From the NCBI GenBank assembly GCA_024305405.1, contig JAKNDB010000098.1:1887501-1951500 (forward strand): a stretch of 64,000 bases of DNA, read 5' to 3'. The stretch comes from Dirofilaria immitis (lineage: Eukaryota; Nematoda; Chromadorea; Rhabditida; Onchocercidae). Positions 11,828 through 25,200 of the stretch are shown here, one piece after another. Positions within the stretch are counted from its first letter, which is position 1, and every line of letters starts with the position of its first letter. Made by a program: the position numbers and the translations under genes. The notes under the pieces were generated by a model. That model did not search any database, was not told the DNA's origin, and saw only the letters and a program-made list of their open reading frames with translations.

Positions 11828-14555
11828 TTTTCAATTTTTAATGTAAAATTTTGAAAATTAAGCAATGCTAAGATATATTGCTTTAATAAAACTTATAAAA
11901 ATTTATCAAAATTCTTCAAAATATATCAGTACTATTTTGTGAGAGAAAGAGGAAGAAAAAGAGAGAAAGAGAGAGAGAGGGAGAGAAAAGAAAGAAATAG
12001 AATGGAAAATAAGGAAAGAGAAATGAAATAAAAATGATATAAAAATATCGTTTTTAAAAAAAAAGTATAAATTTTATTGATTAAAAAAAATTTGAAAGTT
12101 GTATAAATTTGATCAGAGAGATAATTTGTGAAGAAACGAATTTACGAAATGTTTAAATATTACTGATAAGAAAAGTAATGAAAAATTTATCATCATTTTA
12201 TTATCATCGTTCTATTATTATTGCTGTCGATTTCAAATTTTATTTCTCTCTCTTTTTTTCATTTCATATTTTTATTTTTTTGTTATTTCCTATTTTTACA
12301 ATTAATAATTATTTTATTTAAAATTTTTAAATTTATTAATGATTAGGTTTGATATTTTTGATAATAGTTGATAAATTTATACATGTCGAAGGAAAAGTTC
12401 TAATTTAAAAAATTATACAATTTTATTCGATTTTAAATATATTTATTTATTAGCTTATTATTTTTGTTATTTTTTATCATTGATAAAATTTAATTCAATT
12501 TTAAAATGATAATAATGATAATTAAGAATAAAAATTAAATTAATTATTTGTTACTAAATTCTTTGAATTTCCTTTTCTTATCACATTCATTATCTTTTAT
12601 TTTATCAACAAACAGTTAATTGTTAAAAGTTTCATTCTCGATCATTTTATTTCTTTCATCTATTCCGATAAAATGAAAAAAATAAAAAATTGAAATGGAA
12701 ATGTCGAGAATGATGTTGCCAAAAATAACAATATTATATTTATTTATTTTTCTTCATTAAATACTCTATTGTTTATTATCATTTTATTGAAATGATAATT
12801 TAATTTGTTCAGTTATTAATTAATTATTTATAATTGATAATTTTAAGTAATAGAATTAAATAACTGATATAATCAATTAAAATATTTCAGCTCATTTCCT
12901 CTTTTTTTTGTTGCAAATTAGCAAATATTATCATTGAATATCAAATATCAAATGCCATATGTAATAATAATAATAATGATAATTTTAATCAAAAATAATC
13001 ATTCAAAGATAAAACTTTTTCTGATCTTGTAAAAGCATAATGTAAATGATAATAAATACTGAATAATCGATATAATTTGAAATGATAATAGATATTTGTT
13101 AAATGAGGGATTTGATTTTAAAAAAAAACTATTTTAATAAAATTTTTATAAATCATATCAGTAAATTATTATCATTTCGTGCTATCATATCATTTCAATT
13201 AAAAATATTTCTACATATAAATTATAGGCATGATAAAAAGAGATAAACATGATGATAATAATTATTTAAAAAAAAAAACGAATAATCTAATCGATGATGA
13301 TCTCTACTTATTAGATTACCTGCATTTGTTTGTTAGTAAAGAAATCAGAATTAATGGATACTTAAATACTTATTAAATAATTAACTTAATTTGATTATAG
13401 AAAGGTATGAATTGATAAATGAATGAAATAAATTTTTGTTATGATAATTGATAATTTATGCTTAACTAACTTTCTGATAATTCATGCTTAATTGGCTTCA
13501 GCAATATTTTATAATGAAAATAATCGCTGATCAATTTGATATTTATCTTATAATTAGTTTAGCTAGTTAAGTCATGAAAAGATAACATGATAATATGTTT
13601 AAATGATAATTTATAATTCATTATATTTCATGTAAATGATAAGAGGAAGAAAAATGATTACTATTGATGTATGATCAATTTTAACGCTGATAAATGAATA
13701 ATCAATATGATGAATCTATCGTAAAGAAAAATGATTATTATTGATATTTTAGCGCTGATAAATGAATTTTGATGATCTATCTTAAACGGTCGAATTTGAT
13801 AATCTGTTTTTTTTTGCAGTTTAGACTAGGTGATAAGAAAAGCATGAATTAACAATAGATTTCAATATAGCTTTATCGAATTAAAATCTTTTATCAATTT
13901 TATCAATCAATACATTAATCAATAAATATCAACAAAAATTTTTTAATTAATTTATTCAACTTAAATTTCACAAAATGCCATTAATTTAATTAAAAACATT
14001 AAAGAATTATAATACATAAATTTAGTCAATTTTTTGAATTTTATTTATTAAATTAAAATTTGAATTCCTTGAATATTAATATTTGCAAATAAAAGAAATA
14101 AATATTGAAATGATAAATTTTAATTGAAAAATAAAACTTTATCAATCATTACTCCAATAATGATTAGGCAATTGATATTATTGATATAATCATTATATAT
14201 AATTATCACTCTTGATAACCTATAGAACTATCACGGAGAAAAAACCAATTAATTAACAAAAAATGAAGTCATAACTGGGCCAAATTATCAAAAATTATTA
14301 TCAGAAATTTTTATCACAATTTGATAAAATCAAGAAATAGGAATTTTTAATTATCACATTATATCAATTAATGATATTTGATTTCCTATTTTAATTAAGT
14401 GATATTTAACATTTCTAATTCATATTTATTTGAAATATGATGAACAAATATTTTGAAACGATCATAAAAATTTTTTTTACATATTTAGAAAATGTGAAAT
14501 ATTTAAATGAAATTAATACGTCAAATTTTAAACGCTGATTTGATAATTTAGTTTG
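11828..14555. other. AT-rich intergenic DNA, no gene seen
   Basis: Holds a GA-rich tract (about 11940-12000). Nearly all the rest is A/T words such as AATGATAAT. A pair of similar ~85-bp segments containing GATTATTATTGAT and AGCGCTGATAAATGAAT lies at 13640-13790. No exon-like block found on either strand. Confidence 0.6.
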
Positions 14556-14559
14556 AATC

Positions 14560-14860
14560 TTTTCTTATCATTCATTTATCTTTTTATCATTTATTAAATT
14601 TATCACTAATTTCAATTGATAACACATTTCATTTAAATTTGAATGAAAAATATCTTTTCTCATCATTCATTTATCCTTTTTATCATTTATTAAATTTATC
14701 ACTAATTTTAATTGATAATGACATATTTCACTCAAAATTGAATGATAATTTAGTTTGAATGAAAAATATCTTTTCTCATCATTCATTTATCTTTTTTATC
14801 ATTTATTAAATTTATCACTAATTTTAATTGATAATAACATATTTCATTTAAAATTGAAAA
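14560..14860. repeat. About 115-bp tandem repeat, three copies
   Basis: Three copies of a unit running through TTATCATTCATTTATC, TTTATCATTTATTAAATTTA and CACTAATTTTAATTGATAA. The last two copies also share GTTTGAATGAAAAATATC at the junction. Confidence 0.9.
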
Positions 14861-16730
14861 TAAAAATAAATTAGCAAAATTGTCGGAAAATAATTTAATT
14901 AAAAAATTTTTGTTTTTAGAAAATTAAAATTGGAAAAAAATGAAAATATTTGAAAATATTCAAATTTTTGTAATAAAATTTACAAAAAATATTTTAAAAT
15001 TTTGCGTCATCGAAATGGCATAAAATTTTAAAAATTACGGAAAAAAGAATTTTTTTAAAATTTTAAAAGTATTTGAAATAAATGTATCATATTATCCGAC
15101 AAAATATATATATAAATAATCAAAATATATATAGTTATTGATATAAGCAATAAAAATTTTTCCAATTTTCATTCTTATCAATACGATTCATCAAATTGAA
15201 AATTTGATAGAAAAATGAATCAATAATAGGAGGATGCAAAGAAAATTATCATTTTGCAAAATTGATATATCATTTGTAAATGGAAAAAAATTTTGTGATA
15301 GCAATTGAACTTTCATATCAATTATCATTTCTTGACTTTAGAAATAATAAATCGGTGATAAGCTTGACTTCAGAAATAATAAATCGGTGATAAGCTCCGG
15401 AAATATATCACATTTTCTCGATTTCAATTAACTTAGAAAATAATATGAATTTAGCATACTCTATGAGTTCTAAATTATCGAATATTTTATTTTACTATGA
15501 ATTTTTCTACTTCCTATTTGAATCATTATCAAAATATCAGTAGCCTTATCAAAACATCTAATTTGTATATTTTGTAAAAAAAAGAATTGTATAAGAAATT
15601 ATCACATATCAAATCTCTTATCATAGCATTGACCTTATTGTTTTAATAATTTTTTTGCTTTTCGTTTTTTTTTTAAATATATGATCAAATTCAATTTCAA
15701 CTACCATATCTATTATATATTTATTATTGATATTTTTTCCAATTTAATACTTAAAATGATAAAATTTAATTAAAATCATATCATATCAGCTTTGATAATT
15801 ATCAGAGTTTTTACATTAAAAATCAAAAATGCTTATCATATTTATCAAATTTTTCATATTAATCATTGATCGTTTCATGGAAAAAAATTAATCAATCATT
15901 CCATGAACGATTAAATTTTATTTAAATAATAAATTATTGAATTAAAATTAATAAATTGTAGCAATATTTAACAATAACATTTTATGCTTTCATAATTTTT
16001 AAAAATACATTCTCGAATACGATATTTTATACATTCTCGACATGCGATATTTTATACAATTATTTAATCATTTATGATCAAATAAAACTATTATTTATAT
16101 ATATGAAATTAATCAAAAAAAAAGAATATACGATATTTTACAATCATTTAATCATTCAATAATCAAATAAAACTTTTAACAAATATATAAATAATTTGAT
16201 ACAATTATAATAGAAAAATGATGAATTAATGAAATTTAAATTATTAAATACATTTTATCATTATCACTTTTTTTTTTATCAAATTTCGTCATATAAAAAA
16301 GAAATTATTTTTATTAAAATATTTTAATCAAAAATTGAATAAATTTTGAAATGTATAATTTATACAATTATAATACAAAAAAAAAGAAAACGAAATAAAA
16401 AAGAAAGAAATAGTACGAATGATGAAAATTAATTATTTTTTGATAAAATTCTTTTTAAAAAAGCCATTTCAAAGATTTTTTTTTGAAATATTTCAAAATT
16501 ACGAAATCATAAAATGTATTTTCATAAATAAATTTTAAAGACAAATGTCCTTTTTTTCTGGATGGAAAAAGCAAAAAAAAAGTTTCGTCCTATTTTCTTC
16601 TTTTCCATACATATCATAAAATTTTCATCAAAAAAAAAAAAGATGAAAAACTAAGTGAAAAATTAGGAAACAATTAGGAATGAAAGAAAGTTTGATAGAA
16701 GAGGAGAATGAAAAATTAGTAGCAAAACAT
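14861..16730. other. AT-rich intergenic DNA with a short direct duplication
   Basis: No coding signal. At about 15332-15397 a 34-bp unit (GACTTCAGAAATAATAAATC plus GGTGATAAGCT) is directly repeated. Near 15868-15912 the words ATCGTTTCATGGA and TCCATGAACGAT form an imperfect inverted pair. Confidence 0.65.
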
Positions 16731-16734
16731 AGGT

Positions 16735-17070
16735 AGTCGAAAAATTGCAAATTTTGGGAATGAAATTAGTATCATAATCTAAGTAGTCGAAAAACTATAA
16801 AGTTCGGGAATGAAATTAATACTATAATCTAAGTGATTGGAAAACCTCAAATTTCGGGAATGAAATTAGTACTATAATCTAAGTAGTCGAAAAACTATAA
16901 AGTTCGGGAATGAAATCAATATGACAACCTAAGTGGTGGAAAAATTACAAATTTTGGGAACGAAATCAATACCATGATCTAAATGGTCGAAAAATTGCAA
17001 ATTTCGGGAATGAAATTAATACCATAATCTAATTAGTCGAAAAATTACAAATTTCGAGAATGAAATAGAA
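16735..17070. repeat. About 50-bp tandem repeat, six to seven copies
   Basis: Unit AAATT(T/G)CGGGAATGAAATTA, then a CATAATCTAAGTAGTCGAAA-type tail. Successive units start at about 16741, 16791 and 16842. Copies vary by a few substitutions each. It lies 0.4 kb beyond the 3' end of the SEC14-GOLD gene. Confidence 0.92.
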
Positions 17071-17481
17071 GCGAGGTAAAGTAATAGAAAAAACAGATAA
17101 ATGAAAATAATATTATTATCGAGAAGAAAAATCAAACAATTGATCAAATTGTTAAATTTTTAATCATTTATCATTATTTTAAATGAGAAATGTTAGAATT
17201 AGAATTGATAAAATTATTCGAATTGATTATTTTATATTACAAATTAATCAATTTTAAATTTAAATATAATTTTATTTTAATTTTTAAATATTTTATCACA
17301 AAATATGCTATTTTATCATTTAAAATTCTAACAAATTTTGTTATGCCACAATAAGCTATGATAATAAATTGATAAAAAAAACAACAAAACAAAAATGATA
17401 AGACGAATTTTTGTCGAAATCTTAATAAAATAATAATGCGTGAAAATATTTTGATTGATAATGGAAATAAAGTGAGAAAAT

Positions 17482-20400
17482 TCAGTTGTTCAATATTTCG
17501 AAATGATAATTGATAACTTTGTTATAAAATTTGCTATATTTATTATCAAATACTAATTTATAGACTCCAGGTTCGGTACATAAAACCTGAAAATATATTT
17601 ATTAAGAATAAAATTAATTTTAAAAATATTCCACTAAAAATTAGCGTCATTAATAATGTTTAAATAATTTTATTAAGAAAAAAGATCTTATCAAGTTTAT
17701 TTTCTATTTAATAGTATGATAACATATGACTGCTAAAGAAATTAAATTCGCTAATTTCTAAATTAAAAATCAATTAATTTAAAATATAATGATATTTAAG
17801 TAATTAATTTAAAATATAATAATATTTAAGTAATTAAATTAAAATATAATAATATTTAAGCAATTTGAAATAAGCAAGGAAATTAAAATTATCAATGATT
17901 TTTTTTCTCATTTTTGTTTTTGATCAATCAAATATTATCTCCAAAAGTTTCTTAAATTTAAAAATAAAAAACAATTCGAGAATCTGATAATATTTATCAT
18001 GATAAAAAAAAAAAAAACATACTTTACCACTTTCAGGAACATATGGTGTTTGAAGACGAAATTTTGGCCAAATAACAACATCATTATCGTTATAATGGTG
18101 ATTATTATTATTTCCATTTTTTGAATTATTATCAGATCGTATGATTGAAAAATCGATATCACCACTTTCAATTCTCCACCACCATGATAATTTTCGATTT
18201 GGATTATAACCTAAAATTAAATTAACATTAATGTTTCATTTATTTTATTTCTTTTTTGATTTTTCAATCGTAAGATATGATCTGATCAATCGTAAGATCT
18301 AGTTATTATCATATACAATATTATTTTTGCTTGATAAATTAATTTATATATGATATGATTTATTAAAAACAAAAATTAACCTTCCATAATTACTGAAACA
18401 AAATTTGATGAACGCGCAGATATTTTTAACTTTTCTAACTTTGATGCTGGAATATCATTTGATGGATCATATCTGAAAAAAAAGAAAGAAAGAAAGGTAA
18501 TAATATTTTAGTAGTACGTAAAAAGTAAAATAAATTTTTGCATAATTAATTTATTTTGATTAGTTGAAAGGTATAAATTATAATTATTATTAATTTAAAT
18601 AATTAAAATTAAAAAAATCGAAATTTTCATTTAAACTTTTTTTTTTAACTTTTATACGCGCAACAACACATAAATTAAATTATAAAATAATTTAGATTTT
18701 TTTATTTCCAATTATAAATATCATAGTTGTTTTTTAAATAAAATTAAGTATTTTAAAATAGAATTGTAATAATTTTATCAAATTTTGATATTTGTTAATG
18801 ACAAATATTTTCTTTATCATTTCACTAACAAGCAAAATTTATGATTCAATGATTCATGATTAATGATTTGATGATAAAAATATTTTTGACATTTGAGAAT
18901 GGAAATAAATTTAAGCGATATAAGAGAAGGAATGTGTGTAAGATTGATAAATATTGATAATTATAAGTGAAATTACCTAAAACTTTTCGTAACATTATCA
19001 CTGATACGTATATATCATCATCTTATTAACAAGCAAAACTTATGATCAAGTAACGAATAATGATAATTTCTAGTTAAAATTTGGTGATAAAAATATTTAT
19101 AATAAAATATGATTAATGATAATTTCAAGTTAAAATTTGGTATTAAAAATATAAGCAAATTCAGGTAATATAAGAGAAGGAATGTGTTATATAATTAATT
19201 GATAATTATCATAAAATTACCTAAAATTTTCCGGAACTTTATCACCTACACATATATATCATCATCTTATTAACAAGCAAAACTTATGATCAAGTAATGA
19301 ATAATGATAATTTCAAGTTAAAATTTGATGATAAAAATATTTTTAACATTTGAAAATATAAGTAAATTTAATTAATATAAAAGGATGAATGTGTAAGATT
19401 GATAAATATTGATAATTATAAGCAAAATTACCTAAAACTTTCCGGAACTTTACCACCCATACGTATATGTCCAAATGGTGTTTCTGCTTTACGTTTACCA
19501 CCCCAATGTTCATATAATACATCTTCATCGATATATTCTTTTAATTTTTCTTTCCAATCAATACCAAGTATTTCAATTTTTTGTTGTGTATGTTTTGAAA
19601 GATGTGGACTTATTAATCCCCATATCATACGAAAAAATGTTGGTGCATTGATAACAAAAACTTTACGTGCAACATCCGGATACATATCCTATAATTTAAA
19701 AATTAAAAAAAAAAAAAAGAAGTTATCAAATAAATATAGATTAGTATGATAAAATAAGATAATACAACGTATCAACTATATTATAATGCATTATTAAGAA
19801 AAACAAAAATAAAAAAAAAAAAAAAAATAGTAAAATAAAACACCTGTAATTGTGAAAGCATTGTTGTAATCATTTTCATTGCAGGCATCGAAAATTTATC
19901 TAAATTAATTCCATCAAGATCAAAAATGATCAATGTACCAAGTTGACGTCCCAAAAGTTTTTCATTTTTTCTGAAATAAAAAAAAAAAAAAAACTTCTTT
20001 TCCAATATGAACAATACGAATAACAGTATGAATAATATAAATAATAACAATACGAATAATAATAATATAAATAACAACGATACTAATAATAATAATAAAA
20101 TAAATAATAACAGTACGAGTAATAATAATATAAATAACAACAATACGAATAATAATAATAAATAATAATAGTATGAACAATAAAAATATGAATAATAATA
20201 TAAATAATAATAAAAATACGAATAATGTTAATAATATAAGTAATAATTTGAAAATAAAAATTGCAGAAATTTATTTTTGTTAAACTTATCATTCTTCTTG
20301 ATAACTATCGAAATGTTAAAAAAAAAAAGAAAGCAAAATCATATATGATAAGAAATTAGCTTTATCATATATCATGCAATATAAAATTAATGCTCATATT

Positions 20401-21835
20401 ATTATTTATTTTCTAAAATAACACCCTAGGTTATAACTAAATGATTATAGACAGATATAATTGATTATTTTGATAAATTATCACATACCTTATCAAATTA
20501 CGTTTGATTATTTTGGTACATATACTTTATCAAATTATGTTTGATTATTTTGATAAATTATCTTTTTTTTGATTGATTATTTTGATAAATTATCGTATAC
20601 CTTATCAAATTCATAACACCTTCAGTTTCAGCAATTTGTAAAATATATAAATCTGAATTTCGTATACATGGCAATAAACTACGCGCATCTAAACGACCAA
20701 CTGCTTGTATTGAAATGATATTATGTTGTTTATCATAACCAAGTAGAGAACCTATAAATTGATAACAATTAAACCAAATTATAAATTATGTTGCTTATCA
20801 TAACCAAGCAGAGAACCTATAAATTGATAACAGTTGAACCAAATTATAAATTATGTTGCTTATCATAACCAAGCAGAGAACCTATAAATTGATAACAGTT
20901 GAACCAAATTATTTCTTTTTATCAATAAATAAAGCAAAATAAATGATAATTTTAGATACAAAACTTTTTGATTTAAAATTTTCTTTCCTTTTTTCTTGAA
21001 CACTAAAAAAAAAATTTTCAATTACAGAATGATTGATCGATAAAATATATGATCAAATCAATTAAATATCATATACATTGCTAATTTATTTTTGGCACTC
21101 AAAATTAAGCTAAAATAATTTAACTGCAAAATTTTATTATAAAAGAAAAAAAAAAGAAAAACAAATAACCTGGAATATATTTTGTTAATTCACAATACGA
21201 ATCACAATAGGCTGAAATTTTTCAAGAGTTGGAAAATCATGATTGTTTAATCCAAGAGCTGCTACCGAACGAAGTGAAGATTTAATTTTGGTATTATTAA
21301 ATCTGGAAAAAATTTTTAAAAAAAACTTTAAATAAATTCATTTAATTATTTAATATCTATCCATTTCAAAACGTTTAATTTTACTGAAAATATTCCAAAA
21401 AAAAAGAAGAATGATTCAATAAATTGATATAACTAAAGCTATCCTAAAATATATATCTAAAAAAAAATTAATGAAAATTATTTTTTAAAAATATGACGAA
21501 ATATTAGAATAAAATGAAATCTGAATAAGTTGTTATTAATCTGAATAATACGGTGAGAATTAATAATTGGCTACAAAATCAAATAAATCAAAACAAAAAG
21601 CTTCTAGACAAGGTAGAAATCATTATAATATAATTTTATCGATTATCTTCAAATTATCAAAAAGCAAAAACAAAAACAAAAAGGAAAAACCAAGTTTTCG
21701 ATCCCATCCAACAATCCATCGAAGTAAGCTAAAATCATCATCATAAGCTGGTACCAATAAAAGTTCATCACGTATCGCTTTGCGTAACTCTTCGATCAAT
21801 GCTCGATCACTTTCGCTAATTTCGTTTAACTTCAT
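17482..21835 (-). CDS. SEC14-like phosphatidylinositol-transfer protein with GOLD domain
   Basis: CRAL-TRIO/SEC14 lipid-binding protein with C-terminal GOLD domain, the nematode ctg-1/ctg-2/cgr-1 family (lipid exchange at Golgi or endosomal membranes is known for the family, not shown here). Exons on the minus strand: 21835-21691, 21302-21170, 20751-20601, 19970-19844, 19688-19432, 18472-18381, 18210-18023, 17586-17482. The N-terminal helical part has LLRWIVGWDRKL. The SEC14 core has QAVGRLDARSLLPCIRNSD, IIFDLDGINLDKF, DVARKVFVINAPTFFRMIW and GHIRMGGKVPESFR. The GOLD part has LSWWWRIESGDIDFSI and ends VYKFVFDNKYSKFYNK. Exon 2 is in frame only if one base is missing at 21286-21289 and another at 21218-21222; with both counted the product is 399 residues, normal for the family. 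The start ATG follows TTTTTTAAG, possibly a trans-splice site. Exon 7 contains an Asn-rich insertion. Confidence 0.93.
18970..19470. repeat. Exon-5 donor junction copied twice into the intron
   Basis: The real exon end at 19432 reads, on the minus strand, GGTAAAGTTCCGGAAAGTTT, then AG and the donor gtaatt. Diverged copies end near 19222 and 18978, giving spacings of about 210 and 244 bases. Both keep an AG|gtaatt donor and can be read as GDKVPENFR and SDNVTKSFR against GGKVPESFR in the real exon. Each copy drags along intron sequence (CTTATTAACAAGCAAAACTT). Confidence 0.9.
20028..20240. repeat. (AAT/AAC)n intronic low-complexity tract
   Basis: AATAATAATATAAATAACAA-type triplets with recurrent ACGA and GTATGAA interruptions, inside the intron between SEC14 exons 3 and 4. 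Minus-strand frames are Ile/Val/Leu repeats only. Confidence 0.9.
20485..20605. repeat. Exon-3 donor junction duplicated into the intron
   Basis: The true junction on the plus strand is CGTATACCTTATCAAATTCA (exon 3 ends at 20601). Two related copies, ACATACCTTATCAAATTACG (about 20485-20505) and ACATATACTTTATCAAATTA (about 20519-20540), lie just inside the downstream intron. The first still has a GT donor (AAGgtatgtg); the second has lost it. Confidence 0.85.
20721..20913. repeat. 65-bp tandem repeat carrying the exon-3 acceptor, three copies
   Basis: Units begin at 20721, 20786 and 20851, an exact 65-bp period. The first unit contains the real exon-3 start (acceptor AATTTATAG, then GTTCTCT at 20751). 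The other two are intronic but keep the same acceptor and the first 31 coding bases. They differ from the exon at two synonymous positions (CTA/CTG, AAA/AAG) and are practically identical to each other. Confidence 0.95.
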
Positions 21836-22518
21836 TTTACCCTTAAAAAATCAAAACAAATATATTGAAACATTTCGTACTTATTTCGTTTAAATTCTAT
21901 TAAAACTAGAAATATTTTTTTCTTCGATCAATCATTATCTTAAATTAGCTAAAAATAAGCGATAGTAAATAGTTCTAAATAAAAATTTCACATATATTTT
22001 TACGTAATCGCGTAAGTTCACGTAAACAACTGCAAATACATATAAAGCATATGAATAAATGAATTTATATAAAATATATAGAAGAATTGTTATATTTAAA
22101 TGAATAAATTAATATATTCAAATAAATTTGATTAACATTCCGATCAAACATATTATCAACAAAAATTCGATCAAACATATTATCAACAAATTTTATCAAA
22201 TTTCTGCATAAATTGGAGAAAAAAAAGCAGAAAAAAGATAAAACATAGAAATAAGAAAATTTTTTGAATTATAAAATATGCTTATAATAATAATTTTTAT
22301 TCGAACGATATTATTTCAATGATTCGTATATTTCATTGATCTTAATGATTCTCATTTGTTTGAAATCATCTCAATAATTCATATTTTATCTCGATAATTC
22401 ATCTTTTACTGATTTTATCTCATGATAATGAATAACTTCAATGATGCTATAATCATTGAAATTTTTATACAAAATTATCTGAGCTAAATGTTGAAGGAAC
22501 GAAATAAAAATTTCATTT
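21836..22518. other. 5' flank of the SEC14-GOLD gene
   Basis: AT-rich upstream region without an obvious further exon. From about 22320 on, the words AATAATTCATATTTTATCTC and CGATAATTCAT recur irregularly; they look like the diverged ancestor of the 42-bp satellite that follows. The promoter cannot be placed by eye. Confidence 0.5.
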
Positions 22519-23862
22519 CGATAATTCATATTTTACTAATTTCTATCATAGATGATACTTAATCAATTCATATTTTACTAATTTCTATCATAGATGATAC
22601 TTAATCAATTCATATTTTACTAATTTCTATCATAGATGATACTTAATCAATTCATATTTTACTAATTTCTATCATAGATGATACTTAATCAATTCATATT
22701 TTACTAATTTCTATCATAGATGATACTTAATCAATTCATATTTTACTAATTTCTATCATAGATGATACTTAATCAATTCATATTTTACTAATTTCTATCA
22801 TAGATGATACTTAATCAATTCATATTTTACTAATTTCTATCATAGATGATACTTAATCAATTCATATTTTACTAATTTCTATCATAGATGATACTTAATC
22901 AATTCATATTTTACTAATTTCTATCATAGATGATACTTAATCAATTCATATTTTACTAATTTCTATCATAGATGATACTTAATCAATTCATATTTTACTA
23001 ATTTCTATCATAGATGATACTTAATCAATTCATATTTTACTAATTTCTATCATAGATGATACTTAATCAATTCATATTTTACTAATTTCTATCATAGATG
23101 ATACTTAATCAATTCATATTTTACTAATTTCTATCATAGATGATACTTAATCAATTCATATTTTACTAATTTCTATCATAGATGATACTTAATCAATTCA
23201 TATTTTACTAATTTCTATCATAGATGATACTTAATCAATTCATATTTTACTAATTTCTATCATAGATGATACTTAATCAATTCATATTTTACTAATTTCT
23301 ATCATAGATGATACTTAATCAATTCATATTTTACTAATTTCTATCATAGATGATACTTAATCAATTCATATTTTACTAATTTCTATCATAGATGATACTT
23401 AATCAATTCATATTTTACTAATTTCTATCATAGATGATACTTAATCAATTCATATTTTACTAATTTCTATCATAGATGATACTTAATCAATTCATATTTT
23501 ACTAATTTCTATCATAGATGATACTTAATCAATTCATATTTTACTAATTTCTATCATAGATGATACTTAATCAATTCATATTTTACTAATTTCTATCATA
23601 GATGATACTTAATCAATTCATATTTTACTAATTTCTATCATAGATGATACTTAATCAATTCATATTTTACTAATTTCTATCATAGATGATACTTAATCAA
23701 TTCATATTTTACTAATTTCTATCATAGATGATACTTAATCAATTCATATTTTACTAATTTCTATCATAGATGATACTTAATCAATTCATATTTTACTAAT
23801 TTCTATCATAGATGATACTTAATCAATTCATATTTTACTAATTTCTATCATAGATGATACTT
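22519..23862. repeat. 42-bp satellite, 31 near-identical copies plus one diverged
   Basis: Unit AATCAATTCATATTTTACTA, then ATTTCTATCATAGATGATAC, then TT. Copy starts fall at 22561 plus multiples of 42 up to 23821 with no variation that I can see, preceded by one diverged copy at 22519-22560. All six frames of the unit contain a stop, so it cannot encode a repeat protein. It starts about 0.7 kb upstream of the SEC14-GOLD start codon. Confidence 0.97.
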
Positions 23863-24329
23863 AATCTTATTTCAAAACTAAAAAATGAAAAGATTGTAAG
23901 AAATATTCAAATGCTTTCAAAAATTTGATTAAATATTTAAACATTTTTAAAATTAGTCTAATATGAGAAAGTTATTCAAATGAATATAAATAAATAGAAA
24001 TTGAATAAATAAATGAATGAGCCAAAAAAATATTTTATAAGCATAAGTAAACAAAGAAAGGAAATAAATAAAAACAAAGGAATCAATAAAAGGAAGACAA
24101 AAGTATTAGATTTCAAGTAAATAAAAGTGAAAAAAAAAATTAAATATAAAATTGGGTTGAAAAATAATACGACGATAATAAGCGAAAATAAACAAAAATA
24201 TTTCGGGAAAAAACAAACAATATGAATTTAAATTTTTAAAAGAATTACGATAAGATCAAATGAAAAATGAAGAGATGAACTGATAATATGATCGAATAAT
24301 TTATATGAACAAATAAATGATATTCGTTG

Positions 24330-25200
24330 GCATCTATATTTTATCTAACTTATCGCCCAATCGTCATCGATAACAATGACGATAAAATGATAGCTTAATT
24401 GATTTGCTATTTCTTTTTATCATAATCAATTAAGTAGGGTTTTCTCTGGCTAATAGCATCTCGATGACAAGGCATGAAAAACCTGCAGTGTAAAATATTG
24501 TTGGAATGTTATGTAAATGATGTTTATCTAATATATTTGTAGGACATTGGGAATAATAATAATTCGAAATATTTGCTAGGCTTCAGGGAATAATAATAAT
24601 AGCTCAGCATATTAGGTAAGCCTTGAGAATGACAATGGCTTTTGAAATACTCGAAAAATCATGAAATAAGAATGGCTCGAAATATCTATTAGGCTTTCTT
24701 AGCTATAACATCTCGATAATAAGGAATAGAAATTCGTAAAGCGAAATATTATTGAAGTATGCAAATGGATGTTGATCCAAAATATTTATCGAGGGAATAG
24801 TAATATGATTAGAAATATCTGCTAAACTTCGAGAATGATAATGGCAGGAAATATCTGCTGAGAATGATAACGACTCGATACATGCGGTGCTTCGAAACTG
24901 ATGATGATTCGACAAGATATCTGTCACCAGGAGTGAACTCAGGATATCTGATAAGTTTTGGAAATGATGATAGTTCGAAATATCTGTTAGGATGTCAGAA
25001 ACTATGATGGCTAAGAATATATGGTGTGCGTCGGGAATGATAGTGACTTTAAATTAACTATCGCATCTTGAAAATGATGATGATTGAAAATATATGTTTG
25101 ATCATAGGAAGTTCAAAATATCTGATGAACCATGTAAATGGCACACTTTTTGATGACATACTATGCAAATAGGATAGACCAATGACATTTTATGATGAAA
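24330..25200. repeat. Degenerate tandem repeat, TCGAAATATCTG(C/T)TAGG type
   Basis: Modules of about 40-60 bases alternate GGGAATAATAATAAT or GAATGATAATGGC with TTCGAAATATTTGCTAGGCTT. More than 12 recognisable copies, all diverged. The 74-codon minus frame at 24703-24927 is a repeat translation. Confidence 0.78.

Noticed and set aside
22519..23862. CRISPR-like array
   Set aside because: Units are contiguous 42-bp copies with no variable spacers; this is a tandem satellite in a eukaryotic genome.
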